This document shows, piece by piece, positions 23,211 through 36,830 of a DNA stretch of 64,000 nt. Each line of letters opens with the position of its first letter. Position 1 is the first letter of the stretch. Source of the stretch: Talpa occidentalis (lineage: Eukaryota; Chordata; Mammalia; Eulipotyphla; Talpidae); the NCBI RefSeq assembly GCF_014898055.3, contig NW_023601433.1, forward strand, positions 15,920,141-15,984,140. The letters run 5' to 3'. The position numbers and the translations under genes were made by a program. The notes below the pieces were generated by a model. The model saw only the letters and a list, made by a program, of their open reading frames with translations, searched no databases and was not told the DNA's origin.

Positions 23211-23575
23211 GAGAAATAGATCTAATTTTTCAACACAAAAAGTTCCATCATGTTCAAAGACCCTTAAAAAATGAAAGCTACTTACAAAAGCTGATCACTT
23301 TGATGGCATTATATGAAGTCATCTTCCCATCAGTGTAAAACACTTTTCCACAATACAATACTATTATAAGGCATACTTTGTACTATTTTAAACTTAGGTA
23401 TGACGGAATTTCCTTTACCAACAGTTTCTAAGGAAACAATTCAACTTGATCTGTTATCTCAAGGACCATTCCCTCTGAAATTGTTAACTCAAAGTTCCTA
23501 CCAGGAAGCATCCATCTAGAGTTCGATATAACATGTTGCCTCTATCACTCTTTAACCCCCCACCCAACCCCACCA

Positions 23576-23612
<37 letters not shown>
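23576..23612. repeat. (CA)n microsatellite
   Basis: About 18 uninterrupted CA units follow a C-rich run (ACCCCCCACCCAACCCC at about 23553). Confidence 0.97.
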
Positions 23613-23616
<4 letters not shown>

Positions 23617-26600
23617 GTGGAACCCCAAGTATCAGGGAGGCAGGAAGGAAGGCCATGGAAAGGGCAACAGTTGAGCTTTCACAGGGTGGTGGGAGGTACT
23701 CAGGGTTTATGAATCAGGAGCACAGGGCAGCTTTATGACTTAAAGCAACTAAGTAGTTAGTATTTATTTCCAAGTCAACATCACACGGTGGGGCTTTTGT
23801 AAGGGTTAGCAGGTAGCAACCCTCAAAAAAAATATTGAAAAGTTTTGAATGAATATTTGGATGAAAGAATAATGAAAATAAATGAAGGCAACAACAACCA
23901 TGAACTTGAGGATGAAGAGCTTGGGGATGGTGGCCACATGGGAATAGCCTTTCACAAGCAAACAGGATCACCAGCCCTTTCCAGGTTAGGCCTGGAGAGA
24001 GAGAATTTTCCAATAAGAAGGACAACTGGCGAAGTGCCCCCTTTTTCCCTTTGGGTTTGACCTTCTTGATTTTTCTTACTTGGCCTCTTCTGTCACCACT
24101 GTCCTCTATGTCCTATCTCACTGCCCAATAGCCAGAGAAACCCCCTACTTTTATCCCCACAGCTGAGGCCTCTGGTACCGGCTTTCTCCCTAATTTGTTC
24201 TTAGAAAACGTTCAACTATAAGAGTAATATACATGTCTGTGTGATTTCTACCATAAGCTTCAAAAGGCCAGGACCTTCCAATGCAGCTACAATTTGCTAT
24301 CCCAGGGGAAAAAAAGAACTCACTGTACAAAACAAGACTGGGTACAGAAAATAGAGAACAGTAAAATCAATCATTTAAATGGTCTGTTATTTACTTATTG
24401 ACTAGGTAAATAAAAATATTTTCATGAAGATAGACATTAAAAACAAAATAAATTTTGCAGGCCAATGGGAAGAAATTCTGCTGGTCAGTTCTCATCCACC
24501 TAAATGTCAGTATTTTGATTTTACTGCAGGATAGATATAATTCTAAAACTATTCTGTTGACACAATTTTGATGTTATATAATATTTCTCATCAAGAAATA
24601 GTTTCTGAAAACATTAATTTTTGCTGCACTATAAAATTCTACCATTTTGCTTTGCACCATCATTTATTTACACATCACTCGTCGGAGATTTAGTTTTTTT
24701 CTGGTTTTGTTTTGTTTTTTTTCTATTTTAGCTAGAATGCCGCACAGCTCATTGTCTAACTTTCTGAACATTAGTTTGATAGATTGCTGGAAGAGAAATA
24801 ACTAGACAAAGATATCAATCTTTTTTAGAGGTTTTATACTTATTGACAAATTGTAGGGATTAGTCATCTCACCAGCTGTGCCTGAGAAAGCCTTGGTCTC
24901 TGCCCCCTTCTCCTCTGTGGGGATGATAATTCTTTTTAGTCTGGAATGTTTTTTTAAGGACCTCAATGGACAATACAAAGTATTGGTAGGGAAGAGCACC
25001 AAGCTCCTGGTTACTATTCCTGCACCCTCAGTTTACAAACTACTGGGTCTCTGACAGTCACTGCTGTTAGTGCCTCTGATTGTGTTGATCTTCACTCCTT
25101 GGCAGCTTCCACCCTCTCCACACCATCCCTGCCATGAGGTCCTCTCCCAATGCTGGTGCAATTGAGAGGGAGGCTAAGGCTCATTCTCCTAGGAATGTAG
25201 GGTCCCCTCTCTCCACTCCAAGGTTCTAACTCTCCAGGTTATTACATCCTGAGGGTTAGATGGGTTAACTCATGAAATATTAGCCATCTAAATTAATGAA
25301 ATACAAAAAGAAAGTGAAATGATAGAATGAAAGAGGGTGGGTTTTCACATTTGAAAACAAGAGAAAGAAGAATAAAAGGGGGATTGATGAATTGAGCATG
25401 CACAATATTCTTTTCTAACAATATTTTTTTAAAGATTGATTGATTTATATATTTATTTATTTATTTATTTATTCAAGCACTGGGTACAGTCAGAAGCACA
25501 GGAGGGTGAGAGAATTCACCAGAGCCAGAACAGGGAACAGAACCGACAGACTAACGAAATACACTGCTAAGGAGAGCAGCAGGCGGAGCAGGAGAGGTCT
25601 GTCCTGCCATGTGGGATCAAACCAGCGCTGCAGAGGCTGCGAGCAGCTTCGCAGCCCAATGCTCAACCACTGCGCCACCAGGGGAGGCCCACTAACAATA
25701 TTTCTTAATATAAGTTTAACAACAATCATGAAGGGTAATTATCAGAGATAGGAACTCAAATGCAAACTTAGAGAAAATGACAAGGTAGTTCCAAGGGAGT
25801 GGCTCCTCAGTGCTCTGTGCTCACTACATCATCCATTCTGAATAGCTGATCTGAGAGCCCAAGGGATACCTCCAGGGGCCTCACCTGGAACTTTCTGTGC
25901 CCCACTTGGGTCAGCTTGACCTACATGATGCCGAATAAGAACAGCATGTGTAGAAACCCACTAGGCCAGGTAAATGTGACTCTGTGCAAAGTGTTTTCAT
26001 GCACATTTTGGCCAGAAGTGAGAAGCAGAAGAGCTAACAATTCAAATAAGGATGACAGCTTCCCTAGAGACAGAAATTGCCTGGTTGGGCCAATATTGTT
26101 AGGGAATCAGAAATTTTCTATGGGATCAATAGATGCTCAATAAATATGTGTTGAGTGATTAATAGCCTCATGCATTCATCAGCAGCCTGCAAGAAGAGGC
26201 ACTAATGGCAGGCAGATGACATGCTTTTTTTTTCCTCATTGACCAGGGATTTCTAAAGAATAAATGTTTGGTGTGTTTACACCACAAAGTCGGAAAAGTA
26301 GAATAGGATCTTTATTAGGAAGAGACTTAAATGACTTTGTAAAATAGAGGGAGGAGAGGGAATTGAAGTTAAAATAAGTTCTATTCCTTCTTTCTGATGC
26401 CAAAAGTGGAAGCAGAGAAGTGGTCCTGTGGCCCTAGGATCCATCTGAATTCAGACCTTGCTGCTTCCTTCTTCCACACCTGCACAGGTTACTCATTTGT
26501 CTCTGTCGCCCAGACTCCCCAATTTTTAATCACATCACCAACAAAATAATCTTCCTATAAGTCAGTTTTGATATCTTCACTCCTCACTCAAACAACATTT

Positions 26601-28841
26601 GCGAGCATCCTGGGACCCTCCACAGACACGAATCCCCCCACATTCATCATCTCTGGGCGTGCTGGGTCCCAGGCTGGTGCTGGCTAGACAAGGAGCTCAC
26701 AGAAGCCTCTGTTCTCTAGGAATGAGGACAGCAAAGGACACACTCCAGGGAGTCGACAGTGATATGGTAGGCATGTGCAGTGGCTCAGGGACCCAGCCAG
26801 GGTGTGTCCGGGAAGGCATGCTGGTTCTTCAAGGACCAAAACACATCTCCAAGGGGGTGGTACAGTGAGGAGCTGAGGATAGAGCCCTGTTATGGGCAGA
26901 AGAAGCAGCATGAGGCAAGGTCAAAATTGTCACCTGCCTGATGGCCCCTCAGTAGGTCCATCTCCTGCCTCCTCTGCAGCACCCAGGCAGTTCCTTCTGC
27001 TCCATGTACCCTCTGCCAGTGTCCATTCCACAAAGCCACTCTCTTTCCCCAAACTGGGCTCCATTCTCCCTCTTCTAAACTCTCACAGGGCATTTCCTAG
27101 TTTGAGCTGTGAGGCATTTGCTCTATATTAGACAATCTGAGACACCCAGTTTGATGACAGCTACTGGTGGCCTGCTTGTACAAGGACAGTCCTTGTTTCA
27201 TTCATCACAGAATGGTTACCAATAATGCCTTCTTTCATTCTCAAAGCCTCCCAGCTGAATAAAAGCTATAAGAAATCTCAGATTACCCAACACACACGTG
27301 TGTGTTCTTGGAGGCACACGCCCTCCTAGAGTTAGGATAGGACCATGTCTAGGTGAACCCATTTCAAGCTGGAAATATAAGTAGAAAATACATTTACTAT
27401 ACCTAACCTACTGAACATGGTAACTTAGCTTGGCCTGCTTTAAATGAATTCATAACACTTACACTAGCTTACAATTGGGCAAAGCCATCTCCTACAAAGC
27501 CTATTTTACAATAAATTATGGACTATCTTGTGATTTATTGAATACTGCACTAGAAGTGAACCGAATGCCTTAATTCAGAATTCAAAGTAAAATTTCTATG
27601 GAATTCATATCACTTCACAGCATCATAAAGTTGAAAAACTCTAAATTAAACTACTGTGAGTTAGGGACCTTCTGTACATGAGGATGGGGACAGTAAGCGT
27701 GGGAACTATCCCAGGCAAGGCCTACAGATACCGACTCTGCAACCTGCAGCCTGAGGGTCTGGAGTACTATGACACTCGCCAAATGCCTCTGTTTCTTGGC
27801 CCACAAAATGGCATGATGGCAAAGGTATTTAGCAAAGGCTTATGATTCAGTCAGTCTTGCCCAAGTAATGAAGCTTCTATGAAAAAACAACCAGAGGGGC
27901 TTCTGAGAGCTTCAGGATTGGGGAACACATGGACTTGGGTTGAGTAGCATGTTTAGAGAGGTCCTGAAAGCCCAACACCCTTTCTCCATGCCTTGTCCTA
28001 TGTATCTCTTCCAGCTGGCTGTTCCTGATTACATCCTTTGCAATAAATCAGAGATCAAGTGAGTATACAGGTTTCCTGAGTTCTGTGAGCTGTTCTAGCA
28101 AATTAATTGGACCTGCAGTGATGGTGATGGCAAGAGCAAACCCATGTGTCAGCAGCACAGGAGCCACCCTGGGCTTGCAACTGGTGTCTGGAGTGGAGCG
28201 TGGTCTTGACAGACTGAGTCTTATCCTGTGGAATCTCATGCAATCTACAAGTAGGTAATGTCAGAATTGACTTGAATTGCTGGAAACCCTGCTGGTATCT
28301 TAGAATCAATTGTTGATGTGGGGAAATCTTACACACTCACAATGGAATTGGGTCCTGGAGCCCTAACCCATGTGCCTTGGGTGAATTGAAGGTAATTCCT
28401 TGTACCACAATGAATAGCTGCTTCCAGTGATTTTTCACATATTCTTAACAGAGAAAGGAAAAGGAGAATATGACAGCTTGTCCAGTGGATGCTTGTGGCT
28501 ATCACCAAATGCTGAGACTTGAGACCCACTGCAGTTTGCTATGTACCTCTTCTATCTCCATTTAGAAGAAACAATTCATCTTAGCCACAAACTTTTTAAA
28601 AAAAATTATAAACTGAAAATATGATATAATCCCAGCTACCCAAATCCCCTCACAAGTGCTAAGTAAAATTGACAGTGTAGTTGTTTGGTGACTATCCTTT
28701 CAGGCCACTTCCAATTTATATACATTTTTTCCAAATTTGTGTTCATCCTATACACTGCTGTTTTGTAAATATCTGTGCACCACACCAGGTAGATACCCAC
28801 ATCTCATCCTTTGAAGGGTTTCACAATATCTGATTGAAAAT
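23613..28841. other. Intron sequence without a gene, apart from one SINE
   Basis: Mostly unique sequence. An L2-like tail occurs near 26125, and a possible MIR-like block at about 26420-26520. The frames at 26599-27131 are on both strands and unrecognised. Confidence 0.6.
25427..25691 (-). repeat. tRNA-derived SINE, variant B, reverse, with TSD
   Basis: The reverse copy carries the variant B block CAAGCACTGGGTACAGTCAG near its tail. It is flanked by the 12-bp repeat CTAACAATATTT at 25415-25426 and 25692-25703. The tail is an expanded TTTA array. Confidence 0.94.
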
Positions 28842-28856
28842 ACCCAAGCTTATTTT

Positions 28857-29124
28857 TTTTTTAAGATTTATTTATTTTTATACAAGAGCTGAGGGTACAG
28901 GCCAGATGTAAGGGAGGGTGAGAGGATTCACCAGAGACAGAGTGGGGAACAGAACAGGCAGACTGACAAAATACACTACTGAGGGGAGCAGCAGGCGAGA
29001 CAGGAGAGGTCTGCCTCGCCATGTGGGATTCTTGTCAGCCAGCCGGGATCAAACCCACGCTGCAGAGGCTGCAGACAGCTTCACAATGCGGCGCTCAATC
29101 TCCTGCACCACCAGGGAGGCCCCA
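28857..29124 (-). repeat. tRNA-derived SINE, variant A, reverse, with 15-bp TSD
   Basis: This reverse copy is flanked by a perfect repeat ACCCAAGCTTATTTT at 28842-28856 and 29125-29139. The open frames across it are repeat-derived. Confidence 0.94.
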
Positions 29125-29139
29125 ACCCAAGCTTATTTT

Positions 29140-31689
29140 AACTAGCCTCTCCTATCAAGGTCATTTAGTCACTTACCAGCTTCTCACTGTTCTCAACAAT
29201 GATACGATTATCATCTTTGTAATTATGCAAATGTTTCCAGCAGAAAATCCTCACAATGCAATTTCTAGGTTAAAAGTGTGCAATTTTGAAAATGCACTCT
29301 ATGGTGCCAAATTGGCGCTTATCGATTGGCTCCTCTTGCTTTCCTTAAACCATGTTTCAGAAGCTGCTTCCCTGGAGTCCTGCTATGCTATAATGATGAT
29401 TTGTCCTTACGTGTCACCTGTGTCTCTCTAGCAGGGTCCCCTACTGACTGCCTCTCCACTACCACTTAGGACATCGTGTTTTTTCTACAGCTTTATCTGC
29501 TGGGTCCTTTACCACTATCAGTTCTCTGACAGCTTCTATCATTTCCCATAAATATTGTCCATATTTTACTCAATTTTTTCTTTCAACTCTGTTTTCTTTA
29601 CAGTATGGTCTTGGTATATTGCTAAAACAAACAAACAATAACAACAACAACAACAAAGCCAGCTTCTTCCAACCCTAGGATTAGAAATTACAGGATTAGG
29701 ATTAGAATGTTGTCCAAACATTCTGCAGTATTTCCTCCCAAGCTCTATTAAGAATGTGCAAGTCTCTGATCCATTAGAAAAATATTTTATACAAATCCGG
29801 AGGTAGAAAATTGAGCATCTAATGGTCTCACCTGAAATCTTAAATAGATGATCCCTTTGGCCCTGATTAGAAACACGATTTTTGTTAACTGTCTAAATTC
29901 CCACACATGAATATGTCTGTTACTGATTTTCCTCTTCTCTTCCATTGATTTACTACATCATCCTTGCTATGATTTACCTGCTGTCTCATAAAAATGAAAA
30001 TAAAACTGCTATTTCGCAACCTCGTAAGGAAATTTCCCTTTCCTTTCCTTCTAAAGAAAGAAATCACTTTCTTCCAAGATATTTTTGTTGTGTTTACCCA
30101 TTTATTCTGCCATAGGAACTTCATCCATCTATCATGTTGTTGCCAAAATTTAGGATTACAATTGGGATTTTATTATAATTACAAATTAATTTGGGAATAA
30201 TTAACATCTATACAATATTAAACCTCTCCACACCCTCATTACCATGACATTAGAATTTATTTTCCTCATGAACCTGGTACATATGGAATGGATGATAATT
30301 TTTCGTTTTTCCTCCTCTCTCAACTCTTCCCAAGGTCTGTTACAGGAGGCTTTGTACCCCAAAGACACTCAGTTTCATACTAGGAAGGTTTCAGATTGGG
30401 GTTCTATCTTAACTCCATGCAAGTTACGTGACTTGAGGTAATTGAATTCTTACAGTTTTCTACTATAGCATAGAACTGTTCATTTTTAACTCTGTAATCT
30501 TTTACCCATTAGAACTATAAATGTACTGTTTACAGTATGCAGTATTCTGTGCACTGTTATGTAGTATAATCAATGGTTTCCAATTCAGAATGATGCCAGA
30601 ATATAACAAGGTGTTCCCATAAGATTTCATGAGATCAATGGATTTTCTATGCCAGAGCAAAGAAAGAAATCCAAAATTGTGGGAAAAATAAACATCCTAT
30701 TAGATTTTTTTTGTCTGTTTCCTTACTAAACAAAATGCACCATGACAGCCTCAATAAGTAAAGGTCATTTTCTAGCATCATCAATATTCTCTGCCAATTC
30801 ACTTATCCCATGAACATTTATCTTGTATCCTTTCCATTTCACCATCTTAACAAGCAAATGACTCAAAGTTGTAATTGAACTGATCACTAGAAATGAATAA
30901 ATGAATATGCATGTGAGTATCAACAGCAATTTGTATGCATTGAACACTCATCTCTAAGAAATACCTTTCAGGTTTCTTTGAGATAAATTCCTTTCTCAAT
31001 TCTACCTCCTAAGTAGGAAGAAGAATACATTTATATGTGGGAGGACTAGAGAGAAAAATGGAGCTAGTCACCAAAACTAAAGTCCCCTTCCAGAGTACTT
31101 GACCCAGCATCACCTGCCAAAATAACTAGCAAAATAACTAGAAAAGCTCGACATAAACTGAAGAGAAAGAATTGCACACAGGTGAGGATTTCTGAATGAG
31201 GCACGTATAAAATAGCATAATCTACATGCTCTTATGCATGCACTTGAGTGCAGATCAGAGTGTAGGGCTGAGTAATTGTATTTGATACTAAGATCGAGCA
31301 TAAAAATCCTAAGATATTTACTTAGAAAATTAGCTAGACTGTATGCACATTTAGCTACATTCTAACTCCCATTTCTTTTCATTTGTGATTTTTTTCATTT
31401 AAAATATGCTTCTTTGCTGAGATAAACACAGCTATCAACTATAGTGGAAATTATTCTCACTGTAAGTCATCCACAATAACAAACTTTCAATAAAAGTTGA
31501 ATAAACAGTTACAAACATCATGATATTGAAACTGTTATTTTCAGTTACAAATTACCTCCCCAAGAAAAATTGCAATTATTCATTCAACAGCTCAAGACAA
31601 AGAAATAATATTGAAGCTGGCAGGGGAGAAGAAGCAGATAACCTATAAATACTTCTATTTAAGTACATATATACATCTTCAAAATTGTT
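29140..31689. other. Intron sequence without a gene
   Basis: AT-rich sequence. A (CAA)n run occurs at about 29636-29655. The stretch at 30130-30230 weakly resembles antisense L1 ORF2. No gene is seen. Confidence 0.6.
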
Positions 31690-33053
31690 AATTTTTATTT
31701 CTAAATAATTACAGATTTTTAGGAAATTATAAAATATATACATAGGGAAATCCCATGTACCCTTCACCCAATTTTCCCAAAGGTAATATCTGGCATAACT
31801 ATAGGACATTATCAAAACCAAGAAATTGGCATTGGTGCAATCCACAGACCTCATTCAGATTTCACCAAATTTATATGAACTCATCTATGTGTATATTGGG
31901 TGAGGTTGGGGAGACAACAGTGGTTAATTTTATGCATTTTATCACCTATCTAGGCTCTGGTAACCACAATTGAAGTATAGATGTGTACTATCATCATAGG
32001 CCTTCCTCCTGCTAGCCTTTTATAACCATACCCACCCCACTCACCATCTCTAACTAGTGATAATTACTAGTCTATCCTCCTTATAATGGTATTCCTTCAA
32101 ACTTGCTGTAATTGGAATCACAGAACCTTTTGGCACTTTCAGGTCTCATAATAACATGAGATCCATTCAAGTTATTGCAAGTATCAATGGTTCATTCCTT
32201 GTGATTGCTGAACAGTATTATATGGCACGTATGTGTCAGTTTGTTTAACTATTCAATTCCTGCAGTACAGCTGTTGTTTGCAGTTTGGGGGGCTACTAAA
32301 AATAAAGCTGTTAGGGATTTTCATTTATGGGTTTTTATGTGACCATAGATTTTCATTGCTCTGGTGTAAATGCTGAATAGTGCAGTTGGTCGTAATAGAA
32401 TAATCACATATTTAATTTTATTAAAAAAATTGGTTATTTTCAAGAGTGGCTGTCCCATTTTACAATGCCACCAATAATGTATGCATGACTCCTCTTCTCC
32501 ACATTCTAGCACATACTGGATGCTATTACTTTGTTTTTACTATGGCCATCACAATAGGCACTTAGACATCGAGCAGCTTTTCATGTGGTGATTCTCCATC
32601 TGTAACTCTTTGAGGGAAGTCTGCTCATGTTTTCTGCCCATTTACTAATTGGAATGTTCATGTTGTCACTGTTGAATTTTGGGAATTCATTACACATCCC
32701 AGATCCAAGCCTTTGGCCAAGTATGTAGCTTGTAGAATTTTCCCTGGGTATAGAGCTTCTCTTTCATCTTCATGGGATCTTTCGTAGAATAGGTGTTTTA
32801 ATTTTAGTGAGGTCCAATTATATTTTCCTTTTATAAATCATTCACTTGGTGTCAAGTCTAAGAATTCTTCCCTTAACCCCAAGTCTTAAGGTTATTTCCT
32901 TACATTTTCTATTTTAGTTTTCTGTTTTATGTCTATTTTGAGTAAAGTTTTACATATGTCTGAGGTGTAGGTCAGTGTTCATTTATTCTGTCCCCCTTGT
33001 TGAAAGCCTTCCTCCACTGAATTGCTCTCGAACCTTTGTTAAAAATCAGTTGT

Positions 33054-33959
33054 ATAACTGGGAGAACATTTTTGCACCCAACACTAATGATAAAGGACTG
33101 ATCACAAAAATCTGCAAAGAGCTGATGAGACTCAACAACAACAAAGAAAATAATCCAGTGAAAAAATGGGCAGAAGAGCTAAAAAGAAACTTCTCTGAAG
33201 AGGAAATGCAAATGGCCAACAGACATATGAAAAAATGTTCAACATCATTTGTCATCAGGGAAATGCAAATCAAAACTACCATGAGATACCATCTTACACC
33301 AGCGAGAATGGCACATATTAAAAAAACTAGCAACAACAAATGTTGGCGAGGGTGTGGATGAAAAGGAACTCTTCTGCACTGCTGGTGGGAGTGCAAACTG
33401 GTCCAACCACTATGGAGAGCTGTGTGGAGATTTCTGGACCTACTAAACATAGAGCTTCCATATGATCCAGCAATTCCACTCCTAGGTATTTACCCAAAGG
33501 ACACAGAAACATCAACTCCAAAGAACACCTGCACCCCTATGTTTATAGCAGCACTATTTACAATAGCTACGCTTTGGAAACAGCCCAAATGCCCAAAAAA
33601 CAGATGACTGGATCAAGAAGATGTGGTACATATACACCATGAAATATTACTCAGCATTCAAAAAAGATAAACACATGCCATTTGCAGCAACATGGATGGC
33701 GCTGGAAGGGATCATGCTCAGCAAAATAAGCCAGAAAGAAAAAGAAAAATACCGGATGGTCTCACTCATAGCAGGAATCTAGAAAACTTAAATAAGGGAC
33801 CAGGAAAATGAATATAAGAAAGTGAAAATCAAAATCAACAAAAAACTATGAACCAGAGACACTTTTTGGGGGGTGGGGGCAGGAGGGGGAGGGATTGGGG
33901 TCAGAATGGGGGGGTTGCAATTGTATGGGGAATATAAAAATAAAATTTATTATTTAAAA
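33054..33959 (+). mobile_element. Young 5'-truncated L1 (ORF2 C-terminus plus 3' UTR), with 13-bp TSD
   Basis: This forward copy is flanked by a perfect repeat AAAAATCAGTTGT at 33041-33053 and 33960-33972. It includes the ORF2 C-terminal region: a frame around 33062-33358 contains [20 protein letters not shown], and a frame at 33422-33604 contains [20 protein letters not shown]. The 3' UTR has a G-rich run at about 33868-33915, typical of the L1 3' UTR G-quadruplex tract, then an A-rich tail. A TGA at about 33359 and small frameshifts break ORF2, so it cannot encode an active protein. It is inserted into an older reverse L1. Confidence 0.95.
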
Positions 33960-35647
33960 AAAAATCAGTTGTGTATACTTGTGTAGATTGATTTCTGAAA
34001 CCGCTATTCTCTGCCCCTATTCTCCATTATTCCGAATTCATTGTCCCTAGACCAAGCTGCACTGTCTCGATTACTGTGGCTACATGGTCAACATAAACAT
34101 ATGTAGTGTGTGCAGTTCCCTCCCACTGTTTTCTTCCATGTGGAGATATTTTGTCTCTCCTTTTACTTCTCCCTCGCCATGTATGGTTTAGAAGAAGTAT
34201 GTTTATGTCTATAAATAATCTTCTAGGAATTTCATAGAAATTGAAAAAAGAACCTATACATCAATTTGATGTCACTGTGATGATTCTTCCAAAAACATTA
34301 AATTTCTCCGTCTGTTTAGGTCTTCTCTCCTTTCTTTTATCAGCATTTTGTAATTTCTGGCATACAGATTCTCTAATGCTGTGTTCAGTTCATATCTAAG
34401 TATTTCATTTTCTTGGAGTGATTATGAACATTGCTGTGTTTTTTTATCTCAACTTTCACATATTTGTTGTTAGTATAGAGATATGTTACTGAGTTTTGTG
34501 ATCCCAGATTCAGCAACCTTGCTGGATTTATTTATTAATTGTAGAATTTTTTATGTAAACTTTTTGAGATTTTCTATATACATAATCATAACAACTGGTA
34601 ATAGGAACATTTTGTTTCTTCCTCTTCAATCTGTATGTCTTTTGATTGACTTTTTTTGCTTTAACCAAGTGACTAGAATAAGAGAAGTGAAGTGATCATC
34701 TTTGCATTCAGTCATTTACCATCAAGTATGATGACAGCAGTAGGTTTTTAAGATTCTTCTCATAGGTTGAAGAAATTTTTTATTCTTAGTTTGTTGAGAA
34801 TTTTAATCCTAATGGGTATTGTATTTTTCTAATACTTTTTCTGTCTATGGATGTGTAATTTTTTTCTTCTCTAGCCTATTGTTATGGGAAGTACTGATTT
34901 CTTATTGCTACTGAACCAGCCTTGTATACCTGTAATAAATCACACTTGGTTATGTTGTAGAATTCCTTTTACACACTGCTGGATTTGATTTGCAAATATT
35001 TTGTTATGAATTTTTGTAGCCATGTTCTTGAGAGATTCTGTTCTGTTGTTTCCTCTTGTATACTCTTTGCCTTTCTCTGCTTTGGTATCAGAGCAGTACT
35101 GGCTTTATAAAGTGAGTAAGAACCTGTCTGTCCCCTCCTCTTCTATTTTCCATGGAAGACTGTGTAGTAGGAATACTAATTTTCCTTTAACTGTATCCAC
35201 TGAAATTATCTGGGCCCAGAGATTTCTTGTTTGGGAACTTTTAATTATAAATTTGATTTCTTTAGTTATTAATCAAATATTAAGAATACAATTCATCTGG
35301 AATATGTTTTAGTAACTTGTGATTTTTTAAGTAATTGGTCTTTTTCCTAAGTTATTTATACTAGTCCCTTACATTCCCATAAGTGAGTATAGAGTGTATA
35401 GTAATAATTTTGTTTCATATATTCATGATTTGTGGCTATCTGCTTTTTAATTTTGTCCAAGGTTTCTCAATTTAACTGAGATTTTTGAAGACTCAACTTT
35501 TCACTTGATATTTTTTCTCTACAGTTTTCTTGTTTTCAACTTCATTTATTTCTGCTCATTTTTTTTTTATTTCTGCTCATTTATTTCTGCTTCATTTATT
35601 TCTGCTCTTATCTTTAAAATATCCTTAAATCTACTTAGTTTGGGTAT

Positions 35648-36308
35648 TTTTTTATTTTTTAATATTTTATTTTATATAATTCTTACATCATTTTTCACTT
35701 TTGCACAATGTATGCATTTTCATTTTGGTTATATTCCCCATACAATTGCACCCCCCCCTTATTTTGACCCTAGTCCTTCCTCTCTCGGCCCCTCCTCCCC
35801 ACTCGCCTCCATAGTGTGTCTCTGGTTTACAGTTGCTTGTTGATTTTGATTTTTACTTTGTATTAATTAGTCTTTTTTGTGGTCCCTTATTTAGGTTTTC
35901 TAAATTCCTGCTCTGAGTGAGAGAAAACTGGTCCAACCACTATGGAGAGCTGTGTGGAGATTTATTGACCTACTAAACATAGAACTTCCATATGATCCAG
36001 CAATTCCACTCCTAGGTATTTACTCAAATGACACAGAAGCATCAATTCCAAAGGGCACCTGCACCCCTATGTTTATAGCAGCACAATTTACAATAGCTAA
36101 TCTATGGAAACAACCCAAATGCCCAAAAATAGATGACTGGATCAAGAAGATGTGGTACATATACACAAAGGAATATTACCGAGCAACCAAAAAAGATAAA
36201 CACATGCAGTTTGCTGCAACATGGATGGAGCTAGAAGGGATCATGCTCAGCGAAATAAGTCAGAAAGAAAAAAGAAAAATACTGGATGATCTTACTCATA
36301 GCAGGAGT
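35648..36308 (-). mobile_element. Twin-primed (5'-inverted) L1 insertion with TSD
   Basis: The left part (about 35648-35922) is the L1 3' end in reverse, with a T-rich tail at the left. The right part (about 35928-36306) is the adjoining ORF2 C-terminal segment in forward orientation; its frame contains [20 protein letters not shown]. The two parts meet near 35925 and share a short overlap of element sequence (the CTTACTCATAGCAGGA region). The direct repeat TTTGGGTAT at 35639-35647 and 36309-36317 shows a single insertion. This is the expected product of twin priming. ORF2 is only a fragment, so the element is inactive. Confidence 0.9.
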
Positions 36309-36830
36309 TTTGGGTATATTTTGCTTTTCCTTTTCTTGTTTTTCAAGACTTAGACTTGAGAACTTTTCTTTCATTAATATAAGTAAGATTTAGTGCTATT
36401 ATTCCCTCTCTGTACTGCTTTTACTGTGCTCCAAAATTTGATAGGGTAGATTTTCACTTCATTCAGTATTATGCATCTTTTTAATTCCTTTGAGATAGCC
36501 TCTTTGACTCATAGATTATTAAAAGTTTGCTGCTCGATTTCCAAGTATTTGGAGATTTTCCTGTTGTCTTTCTGTTCTAATTTTAGCTTGAGTCCATTAT
36601 AGTTAGAAAATGTAAACTATAAGATGTGAATTATTTTAAATATGTTAAATTTTTCCTTATGACTCAGAACAAGATTTATGTTACTTTTTTTTTCCTGACC
36701 TTCAGAATCTCCCTATGTTTACTAGCTGTATAGTGTCCAGGGTTTTTTTATTGTAAGAAGAAAGAGTAGGAACAATGTGGCTACTCCATCTTGGTTGGAA
36801 TTAGAGATTACTCTGTTTAGAACCTTTTTA

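Larger units (their letters stand above)
31690..36830 (-). repeat. Long ancient L1, reverse, split by two younger L1 insertions
   Basis: Read on the minus strand this is an old L1 with its 3' UTR at the left (about 31690-31980), then ORF2 remnants through about 34170-35640 and 36310-36830. Recognisable ORF2 antisense blocks include TCAGCAACCTTGCTGG near 34510 and TCCAAGTATTTGGAGATTTT near 36540. Two later forward or inverted L1 copies sit inside it (33054-33959 and 35648-36308). Removing them leaves about 3.6 kb of old element. It is thoroughly decayed. Confidence 0.8.

Noticed and set aside
33046..33607. Frames of 128, 134 and 61 codons at the 33 kb L1
   Set aside because: The plus frames are broken L1 ORF2 C-terminal fragments and the minus frame is their antisense. 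None is a separate gene.
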